From positions 26,363,876-26,427,875 of the forward strand of contig NC_045142.1 in NCBI RefSeq assembly GCF_008831285.2: 64,000 nucleotides of DNA. Direction: 5' to 3'. The DNA is from Nymphaea colorata. Its lineage: Eukaryota; Streptophyta; Magnoliopsida; Nymphaeales; Nymphaeaceae. Shown here in pieces: positions 25,788-39,061 of the stretch (positions are counted from its first letter, which is position 1; the number at the start of each line of letters is the position of its first letter). The translations under genes and the position numbers were made by a program. Below the pieces are notes generated by a model. That model had not been told where the DNA came from. It saw only the letters and a list, made by a program, of their open reading frames with translations, and searched no databases.

Positions 25788-26188
25788 TATGGTTGTCAAT
25801 TGATCGGATTTGAATCATATCACTTTTTTCATATATTTACTTACTTTACTATGGTTTGAATCCATATTGGAGAACAAAAAATTGTTGTTCAAATCTAAAT
25901 CTTACTTTACAATTTTATTCAATCCAAATTTTTTTTTTAAGCCACATCCAAATCCGAAGCCTGACTTTTGAACTGAATTTTAACAATTTTTACGATACAT
26001 TTAAAACTGAATTTCAAAATGTAGGACATTGAGTACATAATATTTATTTAAAAGTAAATCCGATCTGAATTGAAACACACATTTATTTAAACATGAATCC
26101 AAAAGTGATCCGATTTCTAAATCGGATGTTAATTTTTCTTTCATATCCAGTTCCATTGAAATGATTAGGTCGAATATTGACATCCCTA
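25788..26188. mobile_element. Degenerate GGATGTCAAT-family MITE relic
   Basis: The right end reads ATTGACATCCCTA, ending at 26188. The left end, from 25788 (TATGGTTGTCAATTGATCGG), is an imperfect inverted match. The interior is AT-rich with repeated AATCCGATTT/AAATCGGAT phrases as in the element at 53035. No target duplication remains, so the boundaries are approximate. Confidence 0.5.
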
Positions 26189-26589
26189 ATTGTCCCTGTC
26201 TTGGTCAAGCCTAGGTGTCCGGCCGGCCCAAAACCCAAGGCCGCACCTGGCCTAGTCTGGTTAAAATTAAAAAATATATTTGAGTATATTAAACTATAAT
26301 TAATAGTAATAAAATATGTATAATTGTATATATAAATCGATAAAAATAATGTGGTAAGTTTGTTGGTATAGTTTGAGTGGATGCTTTTGTAATTTAAGGA
26401 GCTTTACCTTGAGTTTGTTTGCGTTGGTAAAATGTCGTCCCTTAGTTTGCAATTATGGCAATGCTTTTCTTAACTATCAGTTGCCATGAATAACAAAAAG
26501 ACATACACGAAAATCAATTGTAAAAAATTTAAGATTTCTAGACCATTTAATAATATGTTAAAATAGCCTCAAAGGCAAACTCATTTGAA

Positions 26590-26840
26590 TGTAATTGATA
26601 TTCATCGTTACATGTTGACGACTCGATTAAGGGTTGACAAACTGGTTTGAATAGAATTGATATTCATCGTTACCTGTTGAGTTGGAACTTGACTTGATTA
26701 AGGCTCGAGTTCGACTCAATAGTCAACTCAACTTGATTTTTAGAACGAATTGACTAATGAACACAAGCTCGACTCGTTAAGCATATGGCTCGGCTCGAAC
26801 TCGTTCACAAGCCGAGCTTTAAACTCTTTGTTCATCCCTA
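26590..26840. mobile_element. Truncated, inverted copy of the TAGGGGTGAAC hAT MITE
   Basis: Read on the minus strand from 26840 it starts TAGGGATGAACAAAGAG and continues with AAAGCTCGGCTTGTGAACGA, closely matching the left end of the element at 11901 (AAAGCTTGGCTCACGAACGA). The opposite end is not recognisable, so this is a truncated copy in reverse orientation. Confidence 0.65.
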
Positions 26841-28813
26841 CATACAACATGAGGAACCCAAATTTTTGACATTTTACTCATTTCCTCTAGAGTTTAGGGT
26901 TGTTTTGAGATTTGGGCAGGAACAATATGTTTTATTTGTTATTATATTTTAGTGTTCAAATTTTCTTTTTCCAGCTGACCTAAACAAAAAAAAAATTGAT
27001 TTAAATATAGAAAAAAACACAAGACCATAACTTTTTCTTTTTTTTTTTAATAATGGGATCGAGGTGGTCATGGAAGTCGAAAATTTACATGTTTATCCTA
27101 AACACAAACCCTAAAACGGGTCGGATTGGGTATGTGCCGAGGCATTAGAATTCGGGTGTCCTCTGATATCCGAACTCCACACGTCTCCTTCCCTCCTGAA
27201 ACATGCCCTTGAACATACGCTGGGGCTTGGCGCTCACAAAGAAGCCGCGGGCAAAGACCGCCGAGAGGCTTCTGCATTCAAAAGGGGCGCCGGCGCCGCT
27301 TCTTAGAGGTTTCTGATTTGGGCACTTTCTTTCCTTGTCCGTCGCATTCGGTGGAGCCGGCGCACTCGTCGCTTGCAGGGAAACCTCCATTCGAGGTAAG
27401 TAGCAATCTCTCTTGCCCACTCTCCTCCTCTCGGTTTTCTGTTTCGAGAATGGTGTTGCTGCTTCTGTCTCACTTTCTCTCTCAGAAAAATCATCGTCGC
27501 ACTTTGGTCTGCTTCTCTCTTTTTTTTTTCTCGTCTTTGGGTTTTCTCTTTTTCTATTTTCGGCGTCTGGCTGTACTAAAGTCTTATGCGCATCGATCCA
27601 CCTCTCTCTCTCCCACCGCCGGCCGAAGTCGAACAGCAGCTTGCCATCGGCTCCTTTGCTGTTGATTCCCACAGCCGGTAACCCAGCCTCAGGTTGGTCA
27701 TTCTATTAGAAAGCGTTCTCTCTCTCCCCACGCCCCTCCCTCCCTCCCTCCCAAGGTCCACTCCCACGCGCCGGACGACGATTCCCGTCCCTGTGCCACT
27801 CTTTGTCTTTTTCGATGCCAACCTGCTGGGGATTATCAAACGAATTAGCCCCTTCAAATTAACCCAGCAGGTATTGCTTTCTAGATCGATCCTTCTGATT
27901 TTAGTATATCCTGTCAATGCCACCCACTTTTATCAATGTGGCATCTTAATCAGGATGTAAGTATTTGGCTGTCTATGTTGTTCATGTTTCCCATGTTTTG
28001 AAACTGATTGAACATTTGTGCCATTTAGGTTACTCGTGCAGCTATGACATGAGTCGTCTAGAGTTCTCTACATTTTACTATATTTCAGTTTCTGTTATCA
28101 ATAATGTTCAGAAGCAGAAAATGATTTGTGCATATTGTTTTCTTTATGGAAAGTTATATCAGTTTTGAAGATTACTGAAGTTCTGCATGCATATTAGCTG
28201 TGCAGCACCAGTAAAATGGGTGCTGCGCTACTTCCCATGTGGTTCAGTTCATTTCATTCAATACTGATGGTTCCAGGCTTGATATAGCAATGGTCAAGAT
28301 ATGTATGATGCATCTCAATTGTTCTCCACATAACCAAAGCAAAACCAGAAAGGATTTTAAATTGGGAAGTTGCTAGGTTCATCTTTAAAGAAATATTATA
28401 ATAAAATGACAGCTGGGTATGGTGCAAAGGGTCTAATAAAAAAAACAGTAGAAAGACTGATCTATGGAAGACTAAAAGTAGAAAGATAAGCAATGGTAGC
28501 GAAGAAATTTATCTGCTAGTTGGACATTGTGAGTGACCAACCTCTTGCTTCTAGAAACGTAAAAGCCTAAAAGGAAAAGAGGGGCTAAAACTTCTAAAAT
28601 CTCCAGGCAGTTATCTTCATTCATGAGATAAAAAGAACTATATAAGCAGTATGTTGACGTATAGCCATCAAATTTTAATGTACGATGTGTTTCCTTTGAA
28701 ACAGATTTGAGATTGTAAACCGCTGAAAATATTAAGTTCCAATTTACATCCCAACCATCCAAGTTTCAAACACACAAGTAGGAAGATGGTGTTTGCAAAT
28801 GGAAGGTTGGGAG

Positions 28814-29525
28814 CAATGTTGTAAAAAGCATATCGTAAGCCGTATCGGTCTGGCTTTAAGATACGTTGTATTGTAAAATATCGTAACGTATCGTAACCGT
28901 ATCATTTTTTTAATAAATCAGGAAAAATAGGAAAAAAATTCAAAAAATTCATAAAAAATCAGTAAAAAACAAGAATAATATGTTCTTCATAAAAAACACA
29001 TAGATTTATAAGTAATAAGGTCCATAAGTCTATGAGATACCACATCAAAAACCAAGTTTTAGATGTTATGTATTACATCACAAGATGATAATGAAATTGT
29101 GAAAATGTTCAATGTCAATACATATAAAATGAAAGCACTCTCAACTCTCATTCATAATCTTCATCATATTCATTCTCATCCTCATCTCCATCTTCTTCTT
29201 CATTTTCATCTTCACAATTTAAAAAAACCTCTTTCCTCCTCAACGAGAATCAGCCACCCACGCACAAATCCATGGTTTAATCGATGATTTCATTTTGAAA
29301 ATCAATGATTTAACAATGGAAATCGATAATTTCCCTCCACAGCGGCACAATCTCTAGGTTAAAAATGAGGGGCCGGGTTTTTATAAAAAAAACTCGAAAA
29401 GGGGGGGTTCCAGCCCCCATTTTTTGAAATCAGCCCGTATCGTAAGATACGGGGTGTGTATCGTATCGTATTTTGTAAAAGATACGTATCGTATCATACG
29501 TATCGGCCCGTATCGTACAACACTG
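28814..29525. mobile_element. hAT-type element (CAGTGTTGTA ends), internally deleted, 712 bp
   Basis: The left end is CAATGTTGTA (28814) and the right end TACAACACTG (ending 29525). The flanking 8-bp direct repeats GTTGGGAG (28806-28813) and GTTAGGAG (29526-29533) agree at 7 of 8 positions, the hAT signature. Subterminal regions are rich in CGTATCG units. On the minus strand near 29146-29217 there is a short run of Asp/Glu codons (GAAGATGAAAATGAAGAAG), like the acidic tail of plant hAT transposases; the rest of the transposase is gone. Confidence 0.85.
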
Positions 29526-29953
29526 GTTAGGAGACCCACATAAATTTATGATGTCTGCAAATAGTCGTACTCTTAAATTCTTAATTTGAGTTTTGATAGT
29601 TGATTTCTTATCTTTAGGTAGTTGACTTGTTCGACAACAAATTTTTATTTTTGATATTATTTTTATAGATATTATGTTTTTTATAAATTTGTTTGTGAAG
29701 CTTACGCTGCTTCGCCTCATCTCGCTCTGCGTCGCTTCATAGGCTGAGCACGTCACTTTGCCTGATCCTGTTTAATGTCGTTGCTTGTGTGTGATTTATC
29801 TTTTTAATTTTTTCTTCTAAATTGAGGGGAACAGTGGGGATTTTTTTGGTTAGTTTAATATGACCACTAATAAACTTTTGGCTGGTTGCTGCTAGCTAAA
29901 TGCATTAGTCCTGTGCATACTTATCGTCCTTCCTGGTTTAACAGAAAAAACTG

Positions 29954-30017
29954 CCTAGAATAAAAGTTCCAGGCCATCATACAAGAGAAAAAAAAATGCC
30001 TGGAACATTTATTCTGG
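29954..30017. repeat. Short inverted repeat (about 20-bp arms)
   Basis: Arm 29954-29974 (CCTAGAATAAAAGTTCCAGG plus C) pairs with 29998-30017 (GCCTGGAACATTTATTCTGG) with one bulge and one mismatch around a loop of about 23 nt. A third partial copy of TTCCAGG lies near 30115. It is probably a transposon remnant in the UTP5 leader intron. Confidence 0.6.
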
Positions 30018-30482
30018 CCATCAAACACATGGCCAAATTGGAAGGTGGAATTAAAATTCATTTCCATGTTTCCCTGGCATAATATATTTGGAATAAAGTT
30101 TCCAGAAACTTAATTCCAGGTATCCATATGCTACCCTAAGGTTTTCTGTGAATCTTGGGTTTTGCAACTATAGTTGATCATCAGAGTGAGAGGGAGGGAG
30201 TGAGAGAGGTCGACAAGGTATCGACGCCGGCAAGATTCCCCAGCACGGTGTGCTGTGCTCCATATTGTAAGAAATGTAGAAAAAAAAAAGTGAAGTTATC
30301 TGCTTGCTCTTTTTCTTGGTAAACCACAAGGCTGCATTTGCTCAGTTTTTAATTCTTCTTTTACCAAGGAGAATCGGAGATTCATTTCCTAGCTTATTTC
30401 CTCGAGGGGTTTGTCTATATTTGGTTTTGGTGTTTGAATGGTGTTACAACCTTTAGATTTTCATTTAACCCATGTGCAGGGA

Positions 30483-33400
30483 ATGGGTTCTCGCAATCTG
30501 AAGGATTTGCTTACTTCATTCAGTAGTTCAGCAGAGTTCCTTGCCATTTGCTCTGGAGATGGTCGGATTAAGGTGAGCTTTTCACTTGTGAGAAGTAAAT
30601 TTTGGATTTGTTTGGTGGAGTAAGTTTTGCATGCCTACTTGAGTTTTGGTTGGAAGCTCAAGGGTGGTGCTTACTTCAATATATGGAACATTTTGATATC
30701 TGGAAAGTTTTTGCTGTTCTTGTTCCGTTTGCTTGAATTTGGTTCAACAGCATTGTCCCTTTTTGGATATTTGTTGAACATTTTCCAAATCAATGAGTAA
30801 GATTGATTGCAATTGTATGGTCACGGAGAAATAATAGATAAGTGATTAACATGGCTTCGGCTGCTTCATTGGGTTACATGCAGGCCACATTCTCATGCAT
30901 TTTTTGCCACTTTGTTATCTTCCAGTTTGGCGATACTATTATTAACATGAAGGTAATCATGAGTTTCATATCTCACAGATTTGGGATGCACTGAAAGGCC
31001 AAATTCAGACTGAGTTTTCTGACATAACGTCAACAGCAAGCGATGAGTCCAACCTATATACTCAATCAGAGAAAGGTCATCTTTCTCTTGATTACAGGTG
31101 CATGAAGTGGGTTACTGTCTACAAAGAGGTATAGTTCTATATCTGTCAGGGAAGATTTTAAAAGAATGCATATATGCTTGTATTTCTTGTGGTAACCATG
31201 AATCCTTTGGACTTTTGGAGCTGCCCTTTTGATTTCCCTTGAGGAAGATTAACCAGGCATTTCATTTTGTTTGCTATGTGCAGAAGAAAAAGAAGAAGCA
31301 TCCAACTTCCTTGTTGGTTTTAGGGACTGGGAGTGGTGATGTTTTTGCCTTTGATGTCTCTGCTGGTCAGTTGAAGTGGAGGGTCAATGATTGCCATCCT
31401 GGGTTTGTTTCTCACACAAGTGTGTGTGCATGGCCATGGGGAAACTTTATTTGGGCAAGATGGGCATATAAAACTTAGAGAGAAAGATAGAAGTGATTTC
31501 CTTTTAAAATTATTTTCATCTTTAAGATTAGTATCAGTAATGGTCCCTAATGGTTATTTCTCTGTTCTCTTTCTGGACCCTGTCATATTCCCTGTCATAT
31601 ACCTTTTCTTCACACTAATCTTCTCATTTAGTACATGGAATGAATTTTAAGATCACAAGATTTCTTGTTGATTAGTGGTGCCTGCAAGTTGTTAGACTGA
31701 TATTCATAATTTAATTTATAGGGGGGTCAATGCTATCTCTTTTTCAAGTCATAACTCATGCTTATACACCGCCGGTGCTGATGGCATGGTCTGCCAGCTT
31801 GATTCTAGTACAGGAGGTCTTCTGGAGAGATTTAGATCTTCTAAAAGGGCTGTATCTTCTATAGCTGTTTCGTCGGGTATGGAGTTTTCATTTGCAAACC
31901 TGTACATTTTAATTGCTTTATATTATGCAAACATTGTTGCTGGTGCTCTTTTCTTATTCTTGGGCCTGTTTAAACCCTCTACTCCTTGGGTTTTAACATT
32001 TTCACTGTAAAGCGACACTCTGGTTATAGGATCTAATAAAATTGATTGATTCGACTCTCAATAATATAAATGCAAGTAATGGCTCTTTGGTCTCCAAGCT
32101 GCAGATAGCTGACTTATAGGATGCAGGGGGCAGTATGTGTAAATTTGCCATACTCTTACGTGGTTTTTACATTGATGAAGCTGCTTTGTATGGGGAGTTG
32201 CTGGTACAGCCAGTACATGGGGAGAGCTGGTATAGTTGTTGTATTTGAGAAATAACCACAAGCACATGGGTGAATAACAGGAGTCTACAAACTATAAAAT
32301 ATTTGTCGAAGCATTGCTTGCTATACATTGTGTCTTATGTACAAAACTTGGATGCACCCAATGTTTCGCTTGGAAGACTAAGTATTCCAGTAGCTATACC
32401 AGACCATCTGGATTACATTAATAGAGATAAGGAAGTCGTTAAATAATCTACTATCTGATGTCTAGTTAGGGGTTCTTTCTTACCCATAATATGGAAAAAA
32501 TTCACATGTGGATTGTGAGGCTCTTATAATTTTTGCCGTTTGTTTTGGAACATAATACCAGTCAAACACTGTACACTTATTTTGATGTTGATGGTCGAAA
32601 CTGTTATAAATACCAGACCTCAGAAAGAATTGAGCTTTTTGTGTATGTCCTTTTCTGTATATATATTATATATTTTTCATTCTTTGGTCACTTCATATTT
32701 TTATTCGTGTGTATGGTTAGATGGGAATGTGTTGGCCACAGCAGCTTCTCAGATAAAGGTTTTCAGCTGTTTGGATTATAGAAAGACGCAGAAATTCTCT
32801 GGCCATCCTGTGAGTGCTGTTTTTGCTATTGAATTGAAATTTTGTGGCTTCAGATGTGGGATTAAATTGTTAGTTGTTGCTACTGTTATTCATCTATATT
32901 TAAAATGTATTGTTTATTATCCCTGGCCATTTGCATGTGGCTTATGTAACATATGTGCTGCTAGCATGAATAGGTCTCTGTTCGATGCATGATCTTCAGC
33001 GAAGATAGCAAATACATTGTGTCTTCTGGTGTTGGTGAACGTTACGTGGCACTCTGGAAAAGTGAGGGACAAAAAGAGAAATCTGCATGTTGTGTTCTTT
33101 CAATGGACCATCCTTCTATCTGCTTGGACATGAAGGGTAATGATCTTGACGGTTTATCAGTTTTGGCAATATCTGAGGTTGGAGTTTGCTGGCTATGGTG
33201 TGGAAGGAATGTTAAAGAACTGCAGAGTACAATACCTACAAAGGTTTCAGTATCATCATCTGTCCCTGAAGCTTCGGTTTTGAAGGGCCAGAGTGGCAGT
33301 GCACCTGCTGTAATTGCTGCAAAATTAAATAACAGTGCAGATATAGAAACAATGTCAGTTTTTGCTGCCTATGGTTCGTTTGTCAGGCCCTCATTTGAGA

Positions 33401-36400
33401 AAATTTTGATGAAACGTGGTACAGATGTAAACTTGCATGCCACCATTGATGGAGTCTTTCTGCCTCTTGGTATCTCCAAGTCTGTTAAGAAAAAGATGAA
33501 ACACACTGAGGGTATGCTACCATCGGTTAGTCTACTTCTGTTGTTAGTTCTATTTATAATTTTTATGATGTAAAGCTGGGAATGTGGTATATTTGGTGTG
33601 AAATTTTGAATGAAGCATCGTATATTCATGGCAACATTCTTGAATTTTAGTTTCGAACTGCTTGTTGTTTTCTGCAAAATCTGTTATAATTATATTTTTA
33701 ATTGTTGCCTGTAACTTTAATTTTAGACTTCAATTTTCCTATGGAGTATTACTTTTTTGGGAAGCTCTCGTCCGGAAAACCTTGCTGAAAATATTTTTAG
33801 CCACCAGGATTTGAGTTTTGAAGCAACAACTCCATGCTGCATGTGTATGTGTGTGTGTGTGTGTGCACATGCGTAATATTTAGATACATTATTTCAAGTT
33901 TGCTGAATTCTTTTTTTCAAATACCTTGTGTTCCGTATGGAATTGCTAAATAAATGTTACATAATTGTCGGCAGTTACTGCTTTGGACCGTGCAAATGCT
34001 GAAGATGCCATTCTTCCAATTCCAAGGCTTCATGGTTTTACTGAGAAAAAAAGAGGGCGTGACAAAGAGAATTTGTCGCTTGATCTCAAGCAAGCAGCTG
34101 TTATTCCTGATCGTGATGTCAGAGATGAATTTGAATCTATGGATCTCAAAGGTACTCACTATTTTTTTTTCAGTGTCTAAGTGACATCTCTTTATAGATG
34201 ATATTTCTGAAATATATGAATTGTAACGACCCAACCTACTCCCGGGCTCGGGTCCCTAGCAGTTTCGGTTCCAGCCCGAAAAGGATATATGGCTTTATCT
34301 CTTCTGTGCTTTATAAGATTAACAAGTTCACTGATTCATGACAATCTTTTGAAGATCGTACATATACATCCAATTAACTGTAGTGGCATGATGTTATTGG
34401 AAAAGCAAACAGAAAAGAAGTCATTTTTGTTGAATTTTGATACATTAATCCTATTTTTAGATTATCATGATATCTTGATCTTGCCATGAAAACGAACACA
34501 AAATGATTATATCACCCCCTATTTGATTGGTTTGGCCGCATCATGGAGAATTTCTCATTCAAATTCTCTCTCTCCCCCCTTATCACTGTTCAAAATTTGT
34601 AGTCTTTGTAGTTTTTTTTTTCAAATAATCAAGCCATTCAAGTAGGTGAGATTCTGTTGACTGAATTTGAAGAAAGATGAAATGTGGAAAATCTTGCGAT
34701 AATTCAAAGCTGATATAGGTGCTGTTTTTAGCTTCTATCACTAAGGCTGCGTTTGATTGCAAGAAAGAATTTAACGTGGTAAATTTACTACGGTAATTTT
34801 TTCTGGAAAAAAATACAGGATGAAATTTAACCCTCTTTTGATTTGAGGCCCTGTTTGATTGCATGGAAGTTTTTTGCAAGGTAAAATTAACTGTGTTTGA
34901 TGCACATGGTAGTTTTTTCCAAGGTAAATTTAATTGTGGGTAAAAATTCGAAGAATCTTGCATAACAGGGAGCAGGGAAAGAAACATGAATCTGACATCA
35001 GAATAGAGGATGAGCATATGGCAATTGTAATTCATATGTCCAATATAAAAATGAATGAGCAAGACATGTGATGATGCTTTAACATATGACATGTGGACAC
35101 TAGCCCTCCCATGTTATGATGCTTTAACATAAGAAATCATAACATGTGAAGTTACAAATATGTTCATCCTTTTTACTATGACCAACTAATATTTCCTTTC
35201 CCTAGCTGTTTATGTGCTTGTTAAACACATGCCAACAAATTGTAGCCAAAACTACACCAGTTATTAGGAAATGAAAGATCAACACTGGAAAAACTGTTAA
35301 AACAGCATGCACCACAGTAGTATCATACCTGAAAGCAAGGAGTCATGTCAGAATTAGCATCATTGTTCCAGTTTCCAAACAGGAAGCAGGTTCATCAAAT
35401 AAAAGCTCCTAGCCTATGCATAGTGCAGTGCAGATTTCATGTGATACTTGAATTGTTTGAGTGATACTTGAATTGTTCGAGTAAAGTAAAAAAATATGCA
35501 ACAGAAGAGGAAAACTGTACATTTTGGATTGAATACAAGGCAATAATAATAACCATCGCTAAACTACTAACAAATTGGAAAAGGACATGCTCAACATTTA
35601 CTCGAGACTAAGCTCGAAGAGTATGGACAATGAAACCTCCCACTCAGTTCCTCAGTTCCTAACCGTAGTTCAAAGTAATATGATTCTCCTTTGAAGCTTA
35701 AGTATGTTCCACCAAAATTTTGCGAACAATGCACAGTCGAGCATCAGAATTTTACAAATCTTTCCAAACCTCAATCTCCTTTTCTCAAGCCATGAGCAAC
35801 CATTAGTTTTGGAACAGCTAACCTGTACTACAGTGCACTCATACCAGGTACTAGATGGGTTCGACTGGTGCTTTGAACCAAACATAGCCAGTTCCACATA
35901 TATGTGAAGTAGCCAACTATAATCTTCAAAGCATATTTTCAATCTAATTAGATATTTATCCTTTACCAAACACAAGATTTATCTGAGTAACTTAAGCATC
36001 AGAATGATCTAAAAGAGTCACAGCCCATAAAGAATCTGTCAAAAACATGCAGCACAAAAATCAGTTTCCACTATCAATCAGCATATTTTCACCAACAAGT
36101 TCTTTCCAATTTTATTTAACTCATTAATGTATAATACCAACATCAAGACAAAAGCAACCCATTTGTCCGTTTGATGTTCTAGCCCTAATATCATTGTAAA
36201 ATTCAACGGAAACAGAGGTAGCTGAAGTAAAAACAGATAGCTGTTGCCAGTGAATGAGAAATCGCCACGTACCTTAGTAAAGGAGCTGCGACGAGGGAAG
36301 AACAGAAATTTCCTGTTGAAGTTGGTGCTTGAGGTCCTGCGTCTGAAGGAAGATACAGCGAAAGAGGAGTGAAACGACAGAACAAGAGAGCAAGAGAGGA

Positions 36401-39024
36401 GAGGAATGAGAGACCGAGAGAGGAGAGGGGAAGAGGCGATAGAGGGGAAAGAGCAGAGAAAACGAGATAGGCTGGAGAGAGCGAGAGAGAAGAGGCTTTG
36501 AGAGCGGACATGAACGAGAGACCGAGAGAGGAGAGGGGAAGAGGCGATGAAGGGGAAATACGAGAGAAAACGGGATAGGATGGAGAGAGCGAGCAAGGAG
36601 AGGGGAAAAGAGCAGAGAGGAACGAGAGACCGAGAGAGGAGAGGGCAAGAGGCGACGCAGGGGAAAGACGAGAGAAAACAGGGGATGGAGAGAACGATAG
36701 AGAAGAGGCTCTGCGAGAGGAGAGGAACGAGAGACCGAGAGAGGAGAGGGGAAGAGGCGAAAGAGGAGAAATATCCGTGGTAAAAAGTCCAAGCTCTCAC
36801 CTCGGACTTTTTACCGGGTGAAAAATACCACGATCGTACGAGTTTTGCGGGGTGAATTCCTCCGCGTTTGATGCACTCAGCAGCAAAGGGGTGAAATTTA
36901 ATGCGGCCGTACGTTTTTCACCCGCTCCACGACTTTTCCCCCGGCAATCAAACGGGGCCTAAGATAGAATGCCGGGGATGTGAAAGTTAAGATTGTTGAC
37001 TTCCAAAGATGCAAATGTGGTAGGAAAGTGCCTGCTAAGACTGTTCCTTAGATTGGAAACGTGACAGTCTTTCTCATTTTTCATTTGTCAATGCTATATT
37101 TCCATGCATAGAAAACCCTTGTGCTGTTTGATGTTATGTTGGACTAATCTTTTTATGACCTTAGTGTACCAAAAAGTTTGAGTTGTGTGTAACTTGTTTG
37201 TACCTGGATCTATGCAGATAGGCATGGGCATCTGAAAGAGGAGGGTATACCGACAAATTACATGGAGGAAAAACTCGTATCTCTAGGCATTCTTAATAAA
37301 AGCAATGAGCATAACTATGACAGGAAAACGTATAAAAGAATTTCCAAGGGCCTTCCTTTCTATTCATCCGAACTAAATGAAGTTCAAGGCTATGACAACT
37401 TATTTATTCATGGTGCCGTGCCATTAAAGAAGGTTAGATGATTTTTAAAGCAGAGTCGAATGATTTCTCAAATGTTACAACATCTGGCATTTGTGCTAGA
37501 TGTATACTTTTATTTTGTTTTCTAAATGATTTTTTCACTTCTTATACCTGTCAACAACCTTTCTATATTTTTGTTTGATAGATAAGGGCAGCAATCACAT
37601 CAATGAGCTCTGCTGATGCATACAAATTTCTTAAATTCTTGACCACTATGTTGAGATCGAGGTTTGTAGTTTCTTCTTTTCCTTGAGTTCATTGTGCTGT
37701 GTTAAATGGATGTCTCATTTTTTCTGGTCTTTTGATTCTTATTATGTTCAAATTATCAAACAATAAGACCGTGAGGCAAAAAATTGAGCTAATGAGGTGG
37801 TAGGCACTGAATGCATTCGATAGATGTGATTGCATTTCTTATGTGGCCATTCTGGGAATCCTGAAGGGCCATTAACTTTTACCGAGGAGTCATGCTGGGA
37901 GGAGGAACTTCTAGAATCCAAGGCAGCTTTCTTTCTGCCTAATGTGCACTGGCAGCAAGGAAAGAGACATTGGGAAGACCATACTCTAGTGCATGGGCAT
38001 TCAGTGTAGTAGATCGTACCATACTAGACTACTTATGGGGTGGAGGCATTGTGAGCAGCTTATTTGTTCTGGTAGTTTTTTCTGTTTGGATTTCTTGTTG
38101 ATTTGTTTTCTGAGTGTTGTACTTATGGAGCCATATACCATCTATTAAAAAATACAATTTGATACACCACCCACATCTTAAAAGGTGGTGTATTTGCATG
38201 TGTATCTTATGTATCATTCTATATATACCCTTGTATGGTATGATATCCACATCTTACTACACAGGGTCAGAACATGAAATGATGGTCTGAGCCCCCTACT
38301 TCGAATTGGGTTTCAAACTTTCAAAAACATTTCCTCCCCTCATTTGTTAAGTGTTAACATTTTTTGGAACTGAAGGAGGGGTTGTTCTAGCCCAGTTCAA
38401 GGAGAAATAGTCGATTTGGGGGTAAAATTGTCCATTTGAAAGAGCTGTTGGCAAGGATATTCCATTTGAAAAAGATGATGCAAGTGACAAGGAGAACGAG
38501 ACTGAAGATGAAAATGATGAATGATCATGATGATATTTTCATTTGTGATGTGACATTGAACAATTTCATTTTTAACATATGACACTGTAAACTTATTTCT
38601 TGCATATTAGATTATGTCATGTTCATTACTTGATGAATGCTCATAATCTATATAGGCCTATATTTATGTATGACATGTTTCTATAGAGAGCATATTTCTC
38701 TTTTTTTTTTCTTTGATTTTTGCTATTTTTTTCTAACTTCTGTATTTTTCAATTAAAAAAATAAGTTTATGATGTGTTTATGGTACATTTCCATACGCTA
38801 CAATACAACATATCTATTAGCCTGATCGATGCGGGTTAATGAACACAAATTACAACATTGGATTTTTTTTCAATTGCCCAAGTCCTCATTTGACTATAGC
38901 ATTGTTGGTGTCAGATTGAAATTTTGTTTAATCATATTTGCATTTTTTAACTAGTGACAACAATTATTGCTTTCTTTTTGTACCATGATACTAATATATA
39001 TATATATATATTACATAGACGTAT

Positions 39025-39061
<37 letters not shown>

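Larger units (their letters stand above)
27300..30479 (+). promoter_or_regulatory. Probable promoter, 5' UTR exon and leader intron of the UTP5-like gene
   Basis: The stretch 27300-27960 is CT-rich and GC-richer than its surroundings, as expected for a plant 5' UTR. A good donor follows CCATTCGAG at 27395/27396 (GTAAGTAG), with a second possible donor near 27692. The acceptor ATGTGCAG at 30472-30479 lies three bases before the ATG of UTP5. I infer a leader intron of about 3 kb, which contains the hAT element at 28814-29525. This is not proven without transcripts. Confidence 0.45.

Noticed and set aside
27145..27672. 175-codon minus-strand frame
   Set aside because: It is the shadow of the CT-rich leader of UTP5; the Arg/Glu-rich composition comes from that bias and no domain is seen.
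32165..32235. Box C-like TGATGAA in a UTP5 intron, considered as an intronic C/D snoRNA
   Set aside because: No box D (CTGA) at a suitable distance and no terminal stem.
36078..36800. 240-codon minus-strand Ser/Leu/Phe-rich frame
   Set aside because: Produced by the 108-bp GA-rich minisatellite, which lacks stops on that strand; overlapping frames are equally open.
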